Positions 19,476 through 28,266 of a stretch of 64,000 nt of DNA are shown here, one piece after another. The DNA comes from Rhizobium sp. L51/94. Its GTDB lineage: Bacteria > Pseudomonadota > Alphaproteobacteria > Rhizobiales > Rhizobiaceae. The translations under genes were made by a program, and so were the position numbers. The stretch covers positions 1,854,001 through 1,918,000 of the forward strand of contig NZ_CP072141.1 in assembly GCF_019355555.1 (NCBI RefSeq), in the 5' to 3' direction. The stretch's first letter is position 1, and each line of letters begins with the position of its first letter. The notes under the pieces were generated by a model. The model worked only from the letters and a program-made list of their open reading frames with translations, searched no databases and had not been told where the DNA came from.

Positions 19476-20179
19476 TCCCTGGCCCTGGCGTTCAATGTAT
19501 AGCGCAGTTCGGCGGTGCCGCTCGACAGGATATGGCCATCGGCGGCCAGCAGCAGGTCCGCCCGGGTGAACGCGTCCGGCAGGCCGAGGTGCTCCACATC
19601 CAGCGCGTAGACGGTGACGCGATAGTGGTGGATGCGCTGATCGTTCCAGGGTGGGCAGGCGCCGTGATAGCCGCCCTGCGGGCCGTTCTTCAGCGACCCC
19701 TCGCCAAAGCCGTTCTGTCCTCGCCGGCCGTGGTCGGTGCGTTTCAGCGGCAGTCCCGCCTTGGTCAGGCCGTTGCCGTCGATTGCCTCGGGCAAGTGGC
19801 TGAAGTCGGAGGGAATGTCGGCCAGCACCCAATGGACGAATTCCTCGCGCGGCGCGGTCTCGGCAATCACCGTGTCATCCCTGTTGAAGCCGCTGCGATC
19901 GACGGGCACGTCGGGATCGACCATGGTGACGGCATAGGATTTCGTGCCCGTCGGGCCCTTCGACCAGGACAGCGACGGGCTCTCGTTTCGTCCCGGCCTG
20001 AGCTTGCCCTGATGCACGACGCAGGCAGCATTTGCCGGCGGCAGCATACGTCCGGGCTCGGCCTTGCCGAAGCTGACCGCAAGATCGGCGGCAAAGGCCG
20101 GCACTGCCGAGGCGGGGAGAATGAGGCCAGCCACGGCGGCAAGCACAATGGCACTCGGAAATCTGTCACTCGTTCGCAT
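19472..20179 (-). CDS. secreted PEBP/RKIP-family protein
   Basis: This 235-residue phosphatidylethanolamine-binding-like protein has a clear signal peptide (IVLAAVAGLILPASAVPAFA). The ligand-pocket motifs follow: SYAVTMVDPDVPVDRSG, EFVHWVLADIP and GGYHGACPPWNDQRIHHYRV. Bacterial members are poorly understood, and proposed roles include ligand binding and protease inhibition. The start at 20179 has AAGGGG upstream. It lies between an AraC gene and an MFS gene and is coupled to the latter by a 4-base overlap. Confidence 0.9.
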   Translation of the reverse strand: MRTSDRFPSAIVLAAVAGLILPASAVPAFAADLAVSFGKAEPGRMLPPANAACVVHQGKLRPGRNESPSLSWSKGPTGTKSYAVTMVDPDVPVDRSGFNRDDTVIAETAPREEFVHWVLADIPSDFSHLPEAIDGNGLTKAGLPLKRTDHGRRGQNGFGEGSLKNGPQGGYHGACPPWNDQRIHHYRVTVYALDVEHLGLPDAFTRADLLLAADGHILSSGTAELRYTLNARARE

Positions 20180-20270
20180 GGAAGCCCCTTTGGTGGATCG
20201 CTGGACACTGGCTAACAGATCGCCGGCCGGACCATGAGCACGGAAACGCTCGATTGGAAGTCTGAAACGC

Positions 20271-21110
20271 TTAAATCGGCTCGGTCGTGCCGTGCTGGAT
20301 GAGCGCCCGCCGGCGTTCTGCAAAGCGCCTGGGCGAGCGGTAGCCTGTCGCCAGCGCCGCTTCCCGCAGGCTAAGCCCATCCTCCGCCAGCATCGTTTCG
20401 GCCAGTGCCATGCGCTCGCCGGCAATCACGGCACGGAGCGAGGTGCCCTCCATCCCCAGCCGCCGGCGCAGCGTCGCATTGCTGGTGCCGAGCTCGGCGG
20501 CGATCAGGTCGGCAGTCCAGGCCCGGTCGGGCTGCCAGCGCACCAGCGCCCGGATGGCATCGGTCGTGGTCTCCGCCCGCGCGGGCAGGGCGCCACGCAT
20601 TGCCAGAACCATCAGGATTTCCAGCACCCGGTGTTCGGCGATCATCGTCGGCAGATTGCCGTCCATGATCCCGTCGCCGGCATGGCGGATCGCCTCGGCA
20701 AGCGCCGCATCGAGCCCGATGTGGGCAAGCGCAGGCCGCCGCAGCGGAGAGAGGCCGGACTCTGCCCGGCGCACCAGCGCATCCGGGAAGTCGATGAAGA
20801 TGGCGCGGTATGCGCCGCTTGCCGGATCCGGATCGTTGACGACCTCGCCGCGCCAACCGGACGGCAGCACCAGAACCGTGCCGGCATCGAGACGCTGATG
20901 GCGGCCCATGCTGAGCACTTCCTTGCTGCCCTCGACGATGACAACGATCGACAGGCGCGCAAAGGCGGCACCGGCAATGCGCTCGCGCCTGTGGGTGACG
21001 AAGGAGAACAGCGACGGTGCGGCATTCCGGTCGGCGAGCGGCGCCATCGGCCTGCGATCTTCAGCCACCAGACGGCGCAGGCGCTCGAGAATGAGACGGG
21101 ATTCAGACAT
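20271..21110 (-). CDS. AraC-family transcriptional regulator
   Basis: This 279-residue regulator has an N-terminal cupin-like ligand domain (ARLSIVVIVEGSKEVLSMG, LDAGTVLVLPSGWRGEV) and two C-terminal helix-turn-helix units. One is in TADLIAAELGTSNATLRRRL and the other in SLREAALATGYRSPRRFAER. The start at 21110 has GGAG. It lies 91 bases upstream of the PEBP gene on the same strand and may control the PEBP-MFS pair. The inducer is unknown. Confidence 0.9.
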   Translation of the reverse strand: MSESRLILERLRRLVAEDRRPMAPLADRNAAPSLFSFVTHRRERIAGAAFARLSIVVIVEGSKEVLSMGRHQRLDAGTVLVLPSGWRGEVVNDPDPASGAYRAIFIDFPDALVRRAESGLSPLRRPALAHIGLDAALAEAIRHAGDGIMDGNLPTMIAEHRVLEILMVLAMRGALPARAETTTDAIRALVRWQPDRAWTADLIAAELGTSNATLRRRLGMEGTSLRAVIAGERMALAETMLAEDGLSLREAALATGYRSPRRFAERRRALIQHGTTEPI

Positions 21111-21239
21111 GTCATGCTCCAGGCGGGAGCCGATATCTACGCCGACGTTTCGCCGGATGCCAAGGCCGGATACGGCGTAAAACGGCGTCTTTTCCGCATG
21201 TAGACGGGAACTAGCGACAGGCTGGCGTCGCCAAAAGAT

Positions 21240-21265
21240 GGAACCGACCGCCGCTGGCAAATGTT
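21240..21265 (+). promoter_or_regulatory. candidate EcfG-type stress promoter
   Basis: GGAAC at 21240-21244 and TGTT at 21262-21265 are 17 bases apart. The alphaproteobacterial general stress sigma factor EcfG recognises GGAAC-N16/17-CGTT, so this differs at one base. It lies about 37 bases upstream of the small-protein start at 21302. Confidence 0.4.
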
Positions 21266-21301
21266 ATGGTTGTGCCCATCATAAGAGAAGAGGATATCCC
21301 C

Positions 21302-21511
21302 ATGACAGACGAAGCCAGGATCTCGCCCGCTGCCCAGTCGCTGAAGCAGGAACAGGCAGACCAGCGCAACACCGCCGCAAAAGGCGACCTCGACACCGGA
21401 CTCGAGGATAGCTTTCCGGCATCCGACCCGGTCTCCATGACGACAAGCAGCATTTCCGGCGGTCGCACCGACGTCGAGGAAGCTGAAAAGGTCAAGACCC
21501 AGGCGGAATAG
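21302..21511 (+). CDS. small conserved protein with DSFPASDP motif
   Basis: This 69-residue acidic, hydrophilic and probably disordered protein carries the block LEDSFPASDPVSMTTSS. I recognise that block from many small alphaproteobacterial proteins of unknown function, often linked to stress. The start at 21302 was chosen for AGAGGA upstream and because the codons before it look non-coding. It is convergent with the phosphoglycerate mutase-like gene. No function is claimed. Confidence 0.7.
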   Translation: MTDEARISPAAQSLKQEQADQRNTAAKGDLDTGLEDSFPASDPVSMTTSSISGGRTDVEEAEKVKTQAE

Positions 21512-21529
21512 CCGCCGGTGCCGAACCCG

Positions 21530-22270
21530 TCAGGCTCCGGGGCCTGAGAGCCCAGACGGCAGGACTGCATCGCGCAATTCGTCCTGTCCGGGCTGTCGGT
21601 CGGCAGCCTTGTGCAGCAGTGTCGACGTGTAGCCGCGCGTCCCGTTGCCTTCGATCAGCGTCACGTCGGCATTCCCGGGATTGTCGGATTCTTCGAGCCA
21701 GGTGACGGGATGCTGCAGGAAATTCATCTCGAAGGCACGGTTGGTAACGCCGTGGCCGACGATCAATACGCTATCGTGGCCGTGCAGTGCCTCATGCATG
21801 ACGGTCTGCAGGAACAGCCGCATGCGCTGCGCCACGTCGGCGCGGCTTTCGCCATCCGGTGGCCGGGCGTAAAACTTGGCGCCATTGCTGCGCAGCCGCG
21901 CCCACCGCTCGAACTCGTCCGGAAACTTCTGCCTTTGCTCGACATGGTCGTAGATCTCGGTGAAGACTCCGAAATCCTGCTCGCGCAACAGATAGTCTTC
22001 CCGCACCTTGCCGACGGTTGCTGCTGGCAACACCGTCAAAAGCGCATCCTTGCTCTGGCGCGTCCTGAGGAACGGCGAGAACCAGACGCGCAGCTTCGGA
22101 CGCTCGAACTCGGGAAGGCTGTCCAGGTATTTGGCAATCACGCCGCCAGCCTGCGCCACCTGACGATAGCCCCATTGGCTCAAGGGCACGTTGTGGTCGC
22201 CGAATTCACGGTAGGCATGGCCATCGAGGTTGCCGAGGGATTCGCCGTGGCGAACGAGAAAGATGCGCAT
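21530..22270 (-). CDS. histidine phosphatase (phosphoglycerate mutase-like)
   Basis: This 246-residue protein of the histidine phosphatase superfamily has the phosphohistidine motif RHGES near the start (MRIFLVRHGESLGN) and the second histidine block VLIVGHGVTNRAF. An arginine-bearing SPFLRTRQSKD segment also fits. Members include phosphoglycerate mutases and broad phosphatases, and sequence alone does not decide the substrate. The start at 22270 places RHG at the expected distance. Confidence 0.85.
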   Translation of the reverse strand: MRIFLVRHGESLGNLDGHAYREFGDHNVPLSQWGYRQVAQAGGVIAKYLDSLPEFERPKLRVWFSPFLRTRQSKDALLTVLPAATVGKVREDYLLREQDFGVFTEIYDHVEQRQKFPDEFERWARLRSNGAKFYARPPDGESRADVAQRMRLFLQTVMHEALHGHDSVLIVGHGVTNRAFEMNFLQHPVTWLEESDNPGNADVTLIEGNGTRGYTSTLLHKAADRQPGQDELRDAVLPSGLSGPGA

Positions 22271-22325
22271 CAGCCGTTCCGCATTGTCAGCATGCCACCG
22301 CTGGCGGCGTGTTTCGGGGCAAGGC

Positions 22326-22517
22326 TCAGAGCCGCCGGGACCAGAGCATTGCCACGACACCGCAGATCGCCGTGATCGCGCCGCGGTAGACCCAGGGGCG
22401 CTGGTCGATCATGAAGCTGCTGGCGGGGTAGGGGAAGTAACCGCTGCCCTGTGCGGCCCAGATCACTCCGGCGATGAACAGCAACAGACCCAAAACAAAC
22501 AACGCTTTTCTTGCCAT
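22326..22517 (-). CDS. small two-helix membrane protein
   Basis: This 63-residue protein has two predicted membrane segments, ALFVLGLLLFIAGVIWAA and AITAICGVVAMLWS. They are separated by the short periplasmic or cytoplasmic loop GYFPYPASSFMIDQRPWVYR. The pattern is common among small uncharacterised rhizobial proteins. The start at 22517 is followed at once by a basic MARK. It lies 55 bases upstream of the phosphatase gene and may be co-transcribed with it. Confidence 0.7.
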   Translation of the reverse strand: MARKALFVLGLLLFIAGVIWAAQGSGYFPYPASSFMIDQRPWVYRGAITAICGVVAMLWSRRL

Positions 22518-22670
22518 CGTCCCATCCTCGCTTGAAAGGACGACATAGCAGTTCCTGCGCCCGATGCCTACCGTCACGATGGTGGTGAAGAGGCTACTGA
22601 CAGAATCTGACAGTGGGAGCGTCTACTCCTGCGACATCGAGCAAGTCTCGCAAACGGCAAGGAGCACCAC

Positions 22671-22970
22671 ATGATAACCTGGTTACGCAGCGCGGCCATT
22701 GCGCCCGGCAAGGTCCCCGACGCATTCGCCTTCGTCAAAAAGGCAGCAGGGCTGATTGAAGAAAACCACGGCATCCGGATCGCCATCAGCCGGCCGCTCG
22801 CCGGAAATCCGACGCGGATATTCTGGTCTGCGCAGCACGAGGATCTTCAGGCCTTCGAGCGTGACCACAAGGCGATCAACACCGATGCCGCGTTTCTGCG
22901 ATTGCTCGGCGAGGCCAGCAGCTGCTTCATTGCCGGCTCGACTCACGATGAAATTCTGCAGACGATTTAA
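22671..22970 (+). CDS. small ABM/NIPSNAP-like protein
   Basis: This 99-residue protein is consistent with one dimeric alpha-beta barrel unit. A strand TWLRSAAIAPGKV is followed by a helix FAFVKKAAGLIEENHG, then IRIAISRPLAGNPTRIFWSAQH, as in proteins that assess or oxidise small compounds. AAGGAG lies before ATG. The function is unknown. No regulator is adjacent. Confidence 0.65.
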   Translation: MITWLRSAAIAPGKVPDAFAFVKKAAGLIEENHGIRIAISRPLAGNPTRIFWSAQHEDLQAFERDHKAINTDAAFLRLLGEASSCFIAGSTHDEILQTI

Positions 22971-23009
22971 GGATGCGACGATGACAGATGCCGGCAGCGC
23001 CAGCGCTGC

Positions 23010-23198
23010 TCAAATCAGGCTCCCGACCTCGATCGTCGGGTGGTCGGACGGGATCGCGATGGCTATGTCGGCATCTTCGAGCCCAGCCATGGCTACCGCC
23101 TTCGCGTCGGAAATGCCGACGAGCGCAAGGTTGGGGTAGGCGCGGGCTCGAAGCGGTGTCTCGACAATGACCGAACGGCCCTTGAAAAAGAACAACAT
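23010..23198 (-). CDS. small hypothetical protein
   Basis: This 62-residue protein starts MLFFFKGRSVIVETPL after a strong AGGAG. Its codons end mostly in G or C, which favours it over the plus-strand frame from 22981 that overlaps it and also has a fair ribosome site. No family is recognised. It precedes a convergent small protein gene. Confidence 0.55.
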   Translation of the reverse strand: MLFFFKGRSVIVETPLRARAYPNLALVGISDAKAVAMAGLEDADIAIAIPSDHPTIEVGSLI

Positions 23199-23326
23199 GG
23201 CACTCTCCTGTGGGCGTTGGCGATGCTTGACGAGGGGCTTCTGGCGCATGTCGTAGAGGCCGGCGGCAGTTGGATCAGGATGCCTTCAGGCGATCCGTCC
23301 GGAAATGCTGCCGGTCAAGGCCGCCG

Positions 23327-23548
23327 TTACTCGGCGGCGATATCCGGAGCGATGTCATAGGCTTCGATATCGCGCTCCTGGCTTACACGCTCCTGGGAGA
23401 CTTCGTCGTTGCGCATCCGGTATTGCGGCGAATTATCCCGCACCGGCAGCAGGGCGATGATGCGGTAGGTATCGGCTGCACGCGGCGACAGGCCTTGGCG
23501 GCTCTTGAGGCGTACGGACTGGCCGATCGGGAAACGATGAACTGACAT
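23327..23548 (-). CDS. small conserved rhizobial protein
   Basis: This 73-residue protein (start MSVHRFPIGQSVRLKSR) has an N-terminal basic stretch, a central SPQYRMRNDEVSQER and an acidic C-terminus. I recognise similar short proteins from rhizobial genomes, but without function. It could be a small beta-barrel or SH3-like unit, though that is a guess. It is followed 128 bases later by another small gene on the same strand. Confidence 0.65.
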   Translation of the reverse strand: MSVHRFPIGQSVRLKSRQGLSPRAADTYRIIALLPVRDNSPQYRMRNDEVSQERVSQERDIEAYDIAPDIAAE

Positions 23549-24095
23549 GGGCGCTTTTGCTCTCCGCCACGTCGCCGGTCGCCATCAGGGCGCCGTAGCG
23601 TGGTCTTTATCTCAAAGTCGAGTACTGAGGCGAATGCCATCCGCGGCATCCGTCGATCGCAAGGCGCCGGTCAAGGCCAACTCGGGACAACGTGTGATTG
23701 CCGCCCGTCCCTGGCTCTCCAGTCCCCAGCGATCGACAAGAGCATAGCATGAAGCGCGCGACAGGCTAGACCTCTTGGCGGTTGCAGTCCTGCCGAAGGC
23801 TTTGACACTCGGAACGTGCCCATGAAGGGCTAATCCAGCGTTTCATGACGACCGCGTCGATGCGGCGACAACTGCAGGCTGAATGCGGCCCGTGCTGCCA
23901 ATACAGGCGGCGGACCCCTCCAGCGGCGAGCGACATGGTAGGCCCTCCGGGCCTCCGCTACCTAGCCTGTTTGTCATGCGCCTGAAATACGGCGGATTTT
24001 TTCGGTAGGCGCTCCGATTTTTGGCCCCTGCGCGGTTGCCTCGTGCGGGTTCCGCTCCTATGTTCCGCCTCACCTGCCAACAGGAGAACAAGACC
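23549..24095. other. long gap upstream of the superoxide dismutase gene
   Basis: This 547-base region has no supported gene. It contains a nested hairpin at about 23938-23965 (GGTAG outer, GGCCC/GGGCC inner). The last 100 bases hold the promoter region of the superoxide dismutase gene. Nothing else is recognised. Confidence 0.5.
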
Positions 24096-24698
24096 ATGGC
24101 TTTCGAATTGCCTGAACTTCCCTATGACTACGATGCGCTTTCCCCCTTCATGTCGAAGGAAACCCTCGAGTTTCACCACGACAAGCATCACAAGGCCTAT
24201 GTCGACAACGGCAACAAGCTCGCCGCCGAAGCCGGCATGAGCGATCTGTCGGTCGAAGAGGTCGTCAAGAAGTCGTTCGGCACCAATGCCGGTCTCTTCA
24301 ACAACGCTGCCCAGCACTACAACCACATCCATTTCTGGAAGTGGATGAAGAAGGGCGGCGGCGGCAACAAGCTGCCCGGCAAGCTGGAAACAGCCTTCGC
24401 CTCCGATCTCGGCGGCTATGACAAGTTCAAGGCCGATTTCGCAGCCGCAGGCACCACGCAGTTCGGCTCCGGCTGGGCCTGGCTCTCCGTCAAGAACGGC
24501 AAGCTCGAAATCTCCAAGACACCGAACGGCGAAAACCCGCTAGTCCACGGCGCAAGCCCGATCCTCGGCGTCGACGTCTGGGAACACTCCTATTACATCG
24601 ACTACCGCAACGCCCGCCCGAAATATCTCGAGGCATTCATCGACAGCCTGATCAACTGGGATCACGTGCTGGAAATGTACGAAACGGCAACCAAGTAA
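24096..24698 (+). CDS. sodB: superoxide dismutase (Fe/Mn type)
   Basis: This 200-residue cytoplasmic enzyme converts superoxide to peroxide and oxygen. The four metal ligands are visible: His27 in LEFHHDKHHKAYV, His77 in AAQHYNHIHFW, and Asp161 and His165 in GVDVWEHSYYIDYRN. Length and sequence match the Fe or cambialistic branch common in rhizobia, and metal choice cannot be decided from the sequence alone. AGGAG precedes ATG, and a strong terminator follows. It appears to be a single-gene unit. Confidence 0.96.
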   Translation: MAFELPELPYDYDALSPFMSKETLEFHHDKHHKAYVDNGNKLAAEAGMSDLSVEEVVKKSFGTNAGLFNNAAQHYNHIHFWKWMKKGGGGNKLPGKLETAFASDLGGYDKFKADFAAAGTTQFGSGWAWLSVKNGKLEISKTPNGENPLVHGASPILGVDVWEHSYYIDYRNARPKYLEAFIDSLINWDHVLEMYETATK

Positions 24699-24717
24699 GT
24701 CTAGCGCACCACCCAGA

Positions 24718-24748
24718 AAGCCCGGCCCCGCGCCGGGCTTTTTTCTAT
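24718..24748 (+). terminator. rho-independent terminator of sodB
   Basis: AAGCCCGGC and GCCGGGCTT pair around a short CCCGC loop and are followed by six T residues. Confidence 0.9.
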
Positions 24749-24761
24749 TTTGGCCGGCCTC

Positions 24762-24818
24762 CGCCAATCTCCCCTTGCGGGAGAGATGTCGGCATCGTCG
24801 ACAGAGGGGCGCGCCGCC
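24762..24818. repeat. fragment of a rhizobial intergenic repeat
   Basis: The stretch has CTCCC-CTTGC-GGGAG followed by GTCGGCATCGTCGAC and AGAGGGG. This arrangement is familiar from short dispersed palindromic elements in rhizobial intergenic DNA. Only one copy is visible in this window, so the assignment rests on recognition. Confidence 0.4.
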
Positions 24819-25004
24819 CCACGCGCAAGATGGCCTCTTGCCCCATCCAACTCAGCCGCCAATCCACAAAAATCCCCCTCGCGTGGACCGCCATAAATCA
24901 GGCGCAGTTCAATTTAACCTTGCAGGCCGGCGGACCGGTTGTGCCAACCGTCTGCCTGGGCGCGAAACGTCGCGGCCAATACACGCACGGGGGATCGCCA
25001 CCGC

Positions 25005-26120
25005 ATGTCCAGCAAGCCGAGAATCGCAGTCCTTTTTGGGGGACGTTCCTCCGAGCACGAGGTTTCGCTCATGTCCGCCGCCAATGTGGTCGGCGCCATG
25101 GATCGCTCCCGCTACGAGATCGTCCCCATCGCCGTCACCCGCAGCGGCGAATGGCTGTTGATCGACTGGGACGGCGCGACGATGCCTTCGGCCGTGCCGG
25201 CGACCGGCACCGGCGTCTGCCTGCTGCCGGGCGGCCGCGGACGGATGATGGCGATGCCGCCGGCGGGCGCGGCCTATGAGTTGCCCCCGGTCTCTGTGGT
25301 GTTTCCGGTGCTGCATGGCCTGTTCGGCGAGGACGGCTCGGTGCAGGGGCACTGCGAGGTCGCCGATGTCGCCTATGTCGGCTGCGGTATTCTCGGCTCG
25401 GTCGCGGCGCTGGACAAGGACATCGCCAAGCGGCTGCTTGCGGATGCCGGGCTTGCGGTTGCCCCCTCGGTGACGCTGCGGCGCGGCGACCCGGCGTCGT
25501 TCGAGACGATCTCGACGACGCTCGGGCTACCCGTCTTCGTTAAACCGGCCCGGCAGGGATCGTCGGTCGGCGTCGGCAGGGCACGGACGTCCGACGAGTT
25601 CACCGGGGTCCTCAGCGACGCCTTCCGTCATGACGACAAGGTGCTGGTGGAAACCTTCGTCGACGGCCGCGAGATCGAATGCGCGGTGCTGGAGGATGCC
25701 GACGGTTCGCTGGTCGTCTCGCTTCCCGGCGAGATCGTGCCGGCCGAAAAGCACGGCTTCTACAGCTACGACGCCAAGTACATCGATGCCGACGGCGCCG
25801 TCGTCAAAGTACCCGCCGATCTGCCGGACCAGGTGGCCGCAAGCATCCGCGAAATCGCCCGCCGCGCCTTTCTGGCGCTCGGCTGCGAGGGCATGGCCCG
25901 TGTCGACGTCTTCCTGAAGGTCGATGGGACGGTCACCATCAACGAAGTCAACACCATCCCCGGCTTCACCAACATCAGCATGTATCCAAAAGCCTTCGCC
26001 GCCAGCGGTATCGACAACACCGAACTCATCGATCGCCTGATCGCCCACGCGCTGCGCCGCGATAGCGCGCGGCGGTCTGACAAAGCAGCCTCGGCCAAAA
26101 GCGAGGTGGCTGCGGCCTGA
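25005..26120 (+). CDS. ddl: D-alanine--D-alanine ligase
   Basis: This 371-residue ATP-grasp enzyme makes the D-Ala-D-Ala dipeptide used in peptidoglycan. It shows the N-terminal GGRSSEHEVSLMSAANV, the VFPVLHGLFGEDGSVQG loop, ATP-grasp strands (GLPVFVKPARQGSSVGV, KVLVETFVDGREIE) and the magnesium site TINEVNTIPGFT. The start at 25005 aligns with the family start. It lies outside any division gene cluster and could be a second ddl copy. A hairpin separates it from the convergent aldo/keto reductase gene. Confidence 0.95.
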   Translation: MSSKPRIAVLFGGRSSEHEVSLMSAANVVGAMDRSRYEIVPIAVTRSGEWLLIDWDGATMPSAVPATGTGVCLLPGGRGRMMAMPPAGAAYELPPVSVVFPVLHGLFGEDGSVQGHCEVADVAYVGCGILGSVAALDKDIAKRLLADAGLAVAPSVTLRRGDPASFETISTTLGLPVFVKPARQGSSVGVGRARTSDEFTGVLSDAFRHDDKVLVETFVDGREIECAVLEDADGSLVVSLPGEIVPAEKHGFYSYDAKYIDADGAVVKVPADLPDQVAASIREIARRAFLALGCEGMARVDVFLKVDGTVTINEVNTIPGFTNISMYPKAFAASGIDNTELIDRLIAHALRRDSARRSDKAASAKSEVAAA

Positions 26121-26133
26121 GGCGGCACAGATA

Positions 26134-26165
26134 GACGTCGGCACTGGAAATCCGTCGCCGACGTC
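26134..26165. terminator. hairpin between convergent ddl and the aldo/keto reductase gene
   Basis: GACGTCGGC and GCCGACGTC form a perfect 9-base stem around a 14-base loop. There is no T tract. Its position between convergent genes suggests a transcript end. Confidence 0.55.
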
Positions 26166-26173
26166 CGGCAGTG

Positions 26174-27205
26174 TCAGGCGGCGGACCTTTCGCCGGCTAC
26201 CCGGCGGCGCAGTCTTGCGTCTGTGATCGCAGGCGGATTGTATGCTGCATCGAGGGTTCCGACCTCGGTTCCCGGTGAGACGATCTCGTCGATCCTGTCG
26301 AGGACCTCGTCACTGAGCCTGACCTCGGCGCCGGCAAGCAGTCCGTCCAGTTGATCCATTGTCCGTGGTCCGAGGATGGCGGACGTAACGCCGGGATGGG
26401 CAATAGCGAAGGCCATTGCCATGTGCATCAGCGACAGGCCTGCGACGTCTGCAACGGTGATGAGTTGCTCGATGACATCGAGCTTGCGCTGGTCGGACAT
26501 CTGCTTTGGGAAATGGGTGACGCGTAAACTCTCGGGCAGCGGCTGGCCCTTGCGGTAACGGCCGGCCAGCATGCCCATTGCCAGCGGGCTCCAGACCACA
26601 GCGCCCATCCCGTATTTTTCACAGGTCGGCAGCACTTCGCGTTCTATGCTGCGGTGGAGAATGGAGTAGGGAGGCTGCTCGGCGCGGAAGCGTGCAGAGC
26701 AGCGTCGGTCGGCAACCCATTGCGCTTCGACGATCTCGGAGACGGGGAAGGTCGATGAACCGATGGCGCGCAGCTTGCCGGCTCGCATCAGGTCGGTAAG
26801 GACCGCGAGCGTTTCCTCGATGTCGGTATCGGGTGACGGCCGGTGGATGTAGAGCAGGTCTATGTAATCGGTTTGCAGTCGGCGCAATGAGTCGTCCACG
26901 GCGCGGGTGATCCACCGCCTGGAGTTGCCTTGGCTGTTCGGGTCCGCCCCCATTGGCAGGTGCGCCTTGGTAGCGAGCACCACAGTGTCGCGGCGTCCCT
27001 TCAGGGCTTGGCCGACAATCTCCTCGGATTCGCCATGGCTGTAGTAATCTGCGGTGTCGATGAAATTTATACCGACATCCAGCGCTTTGTGGATCATGCG
27101 AACGCCGTCCTCATGGTCCGGGTTGCCCATGGCGCCGAACATCATCGCGCCCAGGCAGTAGGGGCTGACCTTGATGCCGGTTTTTCCGAGATTTCTATAT
27201 TGCAT
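26174..27205 (-). CDS. aldo/keto reductase
   Basis: This 343-residue NADPH-dependent TIM-barrel reductase has the catalytic residues Asp50, Tyr55 and Lys80 (INFIDTADYYSHG, VVLATKAHLPMG) and a histidine in LLYIHRPSPD. It is close to the family of YghZ-like reductases that act on aldehydes and methylglyoxal. The start at 27205 has AAAGGA before it. It is the second gene of an operon with the alpha/beta hydrolase, only four bases away, and is probably under the TetR regulator upstream. Confidence 0.9.
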   Translation of the reverse strand: MQYRNLGKTGIKVSPYCLGAMMFGAMGNPDHEDGVRMIHKALDVGINFIDTADYYSHGESEEIVGQALKGRRDTVVLATKAHLPMGADPNSQGNSRRWITRAVDDSLRRLQTDYIDLLYIHRPSPDTDIEETLAVLTDLMRAGKLRAIGSSTFPVSEIVEAQWVADRRCSARFRAEQPPYSILHRSIEREVLPTCEKYGMGAVVWSPLAMGMLAGRYRKGQPLPESLRVTHFPKQMSDQRKLDVIEQLITVADVAGLSLMHMAMAFAIAHPGVTSAILGPRTMDQLDGLLAGAEVRLSDEVLDRIDEIVSPGTEVGTLDAAYNPPAITDARLRRRVAGERSAA

Positions 27206-27209
27206 GATC

Positions 27210-28202
27210 TTATCCTTTTGTGGTTTTGGAGCGGGACTGCTTGCTCTCGACCCGACCCAGCGGTTCCGCGCTATCGGCCAATGCAGCGCAGGCGGTCGGC
27301 CAGGCATCGTCCCCAGGGTAAAGCGCGGTGCGCAGATACGCCCAGCTCATCCGTTGCACCAATGCGACGCGGGCCGGATCTTCGTCGGTCGTTTCGGCCG
27401 CATCGTAGCCGGCAATGCCGCCGAGCCCATGTTCGCCGCCAAACAGCGTCAGCAGGCTCTTGGGGCCGGGGCTGAGAGTGTAGGGATCGGCATGCCAGTC
27501 GGCGCCCCGCACCGTGAGATGCGGTGAAACGTCCCGGTCACCGGCGATGACCAGTGCCGGTGTTGTCATATGGTCGAAGCGGAATGTCGTGAAGAAGGAG
27601 TACCTCTCGGCCGCAGCAGCGCTGAGGTCGGCCCCGCCATTGCCGGGTGCCGCCAGCAGCACGCCGGCGCTGATGCGCGGATCCGCAAGATTGACCGCCG
27701 TGCCGTCATGCTCATCCGTCAGCTGCGCGCCCAGCAGCATCGATGCCGTATGCCCGCCCATCGAGTGGCCGGCAACGGCGACCCGGCTGCGATCCAGGCG
27801 ACCGCGGAGTTCCGGAACGCAGGCTTCGATCAACTCCAGCTGGTCGAGGATAAATATCATGTCCTCGACGCGCGATCTCCAGAACAGCGGGGCGTCGGGA
27901 TCGCTGCCGACGATATGGCTCAGCGTCTTCGAACTGAGATGGGTGGGTTGGATGACGACGAAGCCGTGCGCCGCCCAGAAATGGACCAGCGGACCATAGC
28001 CGTTCATCGAGGAAAGATGGTTCGACCTTCCGTGCCCGTGCGACAGAAGGATGATCGGAAGGGAGGTTCCGGTAACGGGAGCAGAGATACGCATCTGCAG
28101 ATCAACGGCCCGACCCGGCGCGGGCAGGACAACCGGGCAGATGGAGACAACCGCGCTGGCCTCGTTGATGGGGATCGTCCCTGCTGGATCGTTCATTGGC
28201 AT
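27210..28202 (-). CDS. alpha/beta hydrolase
   Basis: This 330-residue hydrolase has the nucleophile elbow AGHSMGGHTASML and the oxyanion region ILLSHGHGRSNHL. The acid and histidine probably lie in IAGDRDVSPHL and FGGEHGLGGIAGYD. It resembles dienelactone-hydrolase or chlorophyllase-like esterases. No signal peptide is evident. It leads an operon with the aldo/keto reductase gene and is divergent from a TetR gene. The natural substrate is unknown. Confidence 0.82.
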   Translation of the reverse strand: MPMNDPAGTIPINEASAVVSICPVVLPAPGRAVDLQMRISAPVTGTSLPIILLSHGHGRSNHLSSMNGYGPLVHFWAAHGFVVIQPTHLSSKTLSHIVGSDPDAPLFWRSRVEDMIFILDQLELIEACVPELRGRLDRSRVAVAGHSMGGHTASMLLGAQLTDEHDGTAVNLADPRISAGVLLAAPGNGGADLSAAAAERYSFFTTFRFDHMTTPALVIAGDRDVSPHLTVRGADWHADPYTLSPGPKSLLTLFGGEHGLGGIAGYDAAETTDEDPARVALVQRMSWAYLRTALYPGDDAWPTACAALADSAEPLGRVESKQSRSKTTKG

Positions 28203-28266
28203 GTGCTTCAGTATCCTTTGGTGGCCAATTCTGCCGGTCCGTGCTAACTTAATTAAACGGATCAGT

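Noticed and set aside
22981..23139. Plus-strand 52-codon frame overlapping the small minus-strand gene at 23010-23198
   Set aside because: It has a fair ribosome site, but its Ala/Ser-rich sequence looks like a mirror of the minus-strand gene, which has better codon use and a stronger ribosome site.
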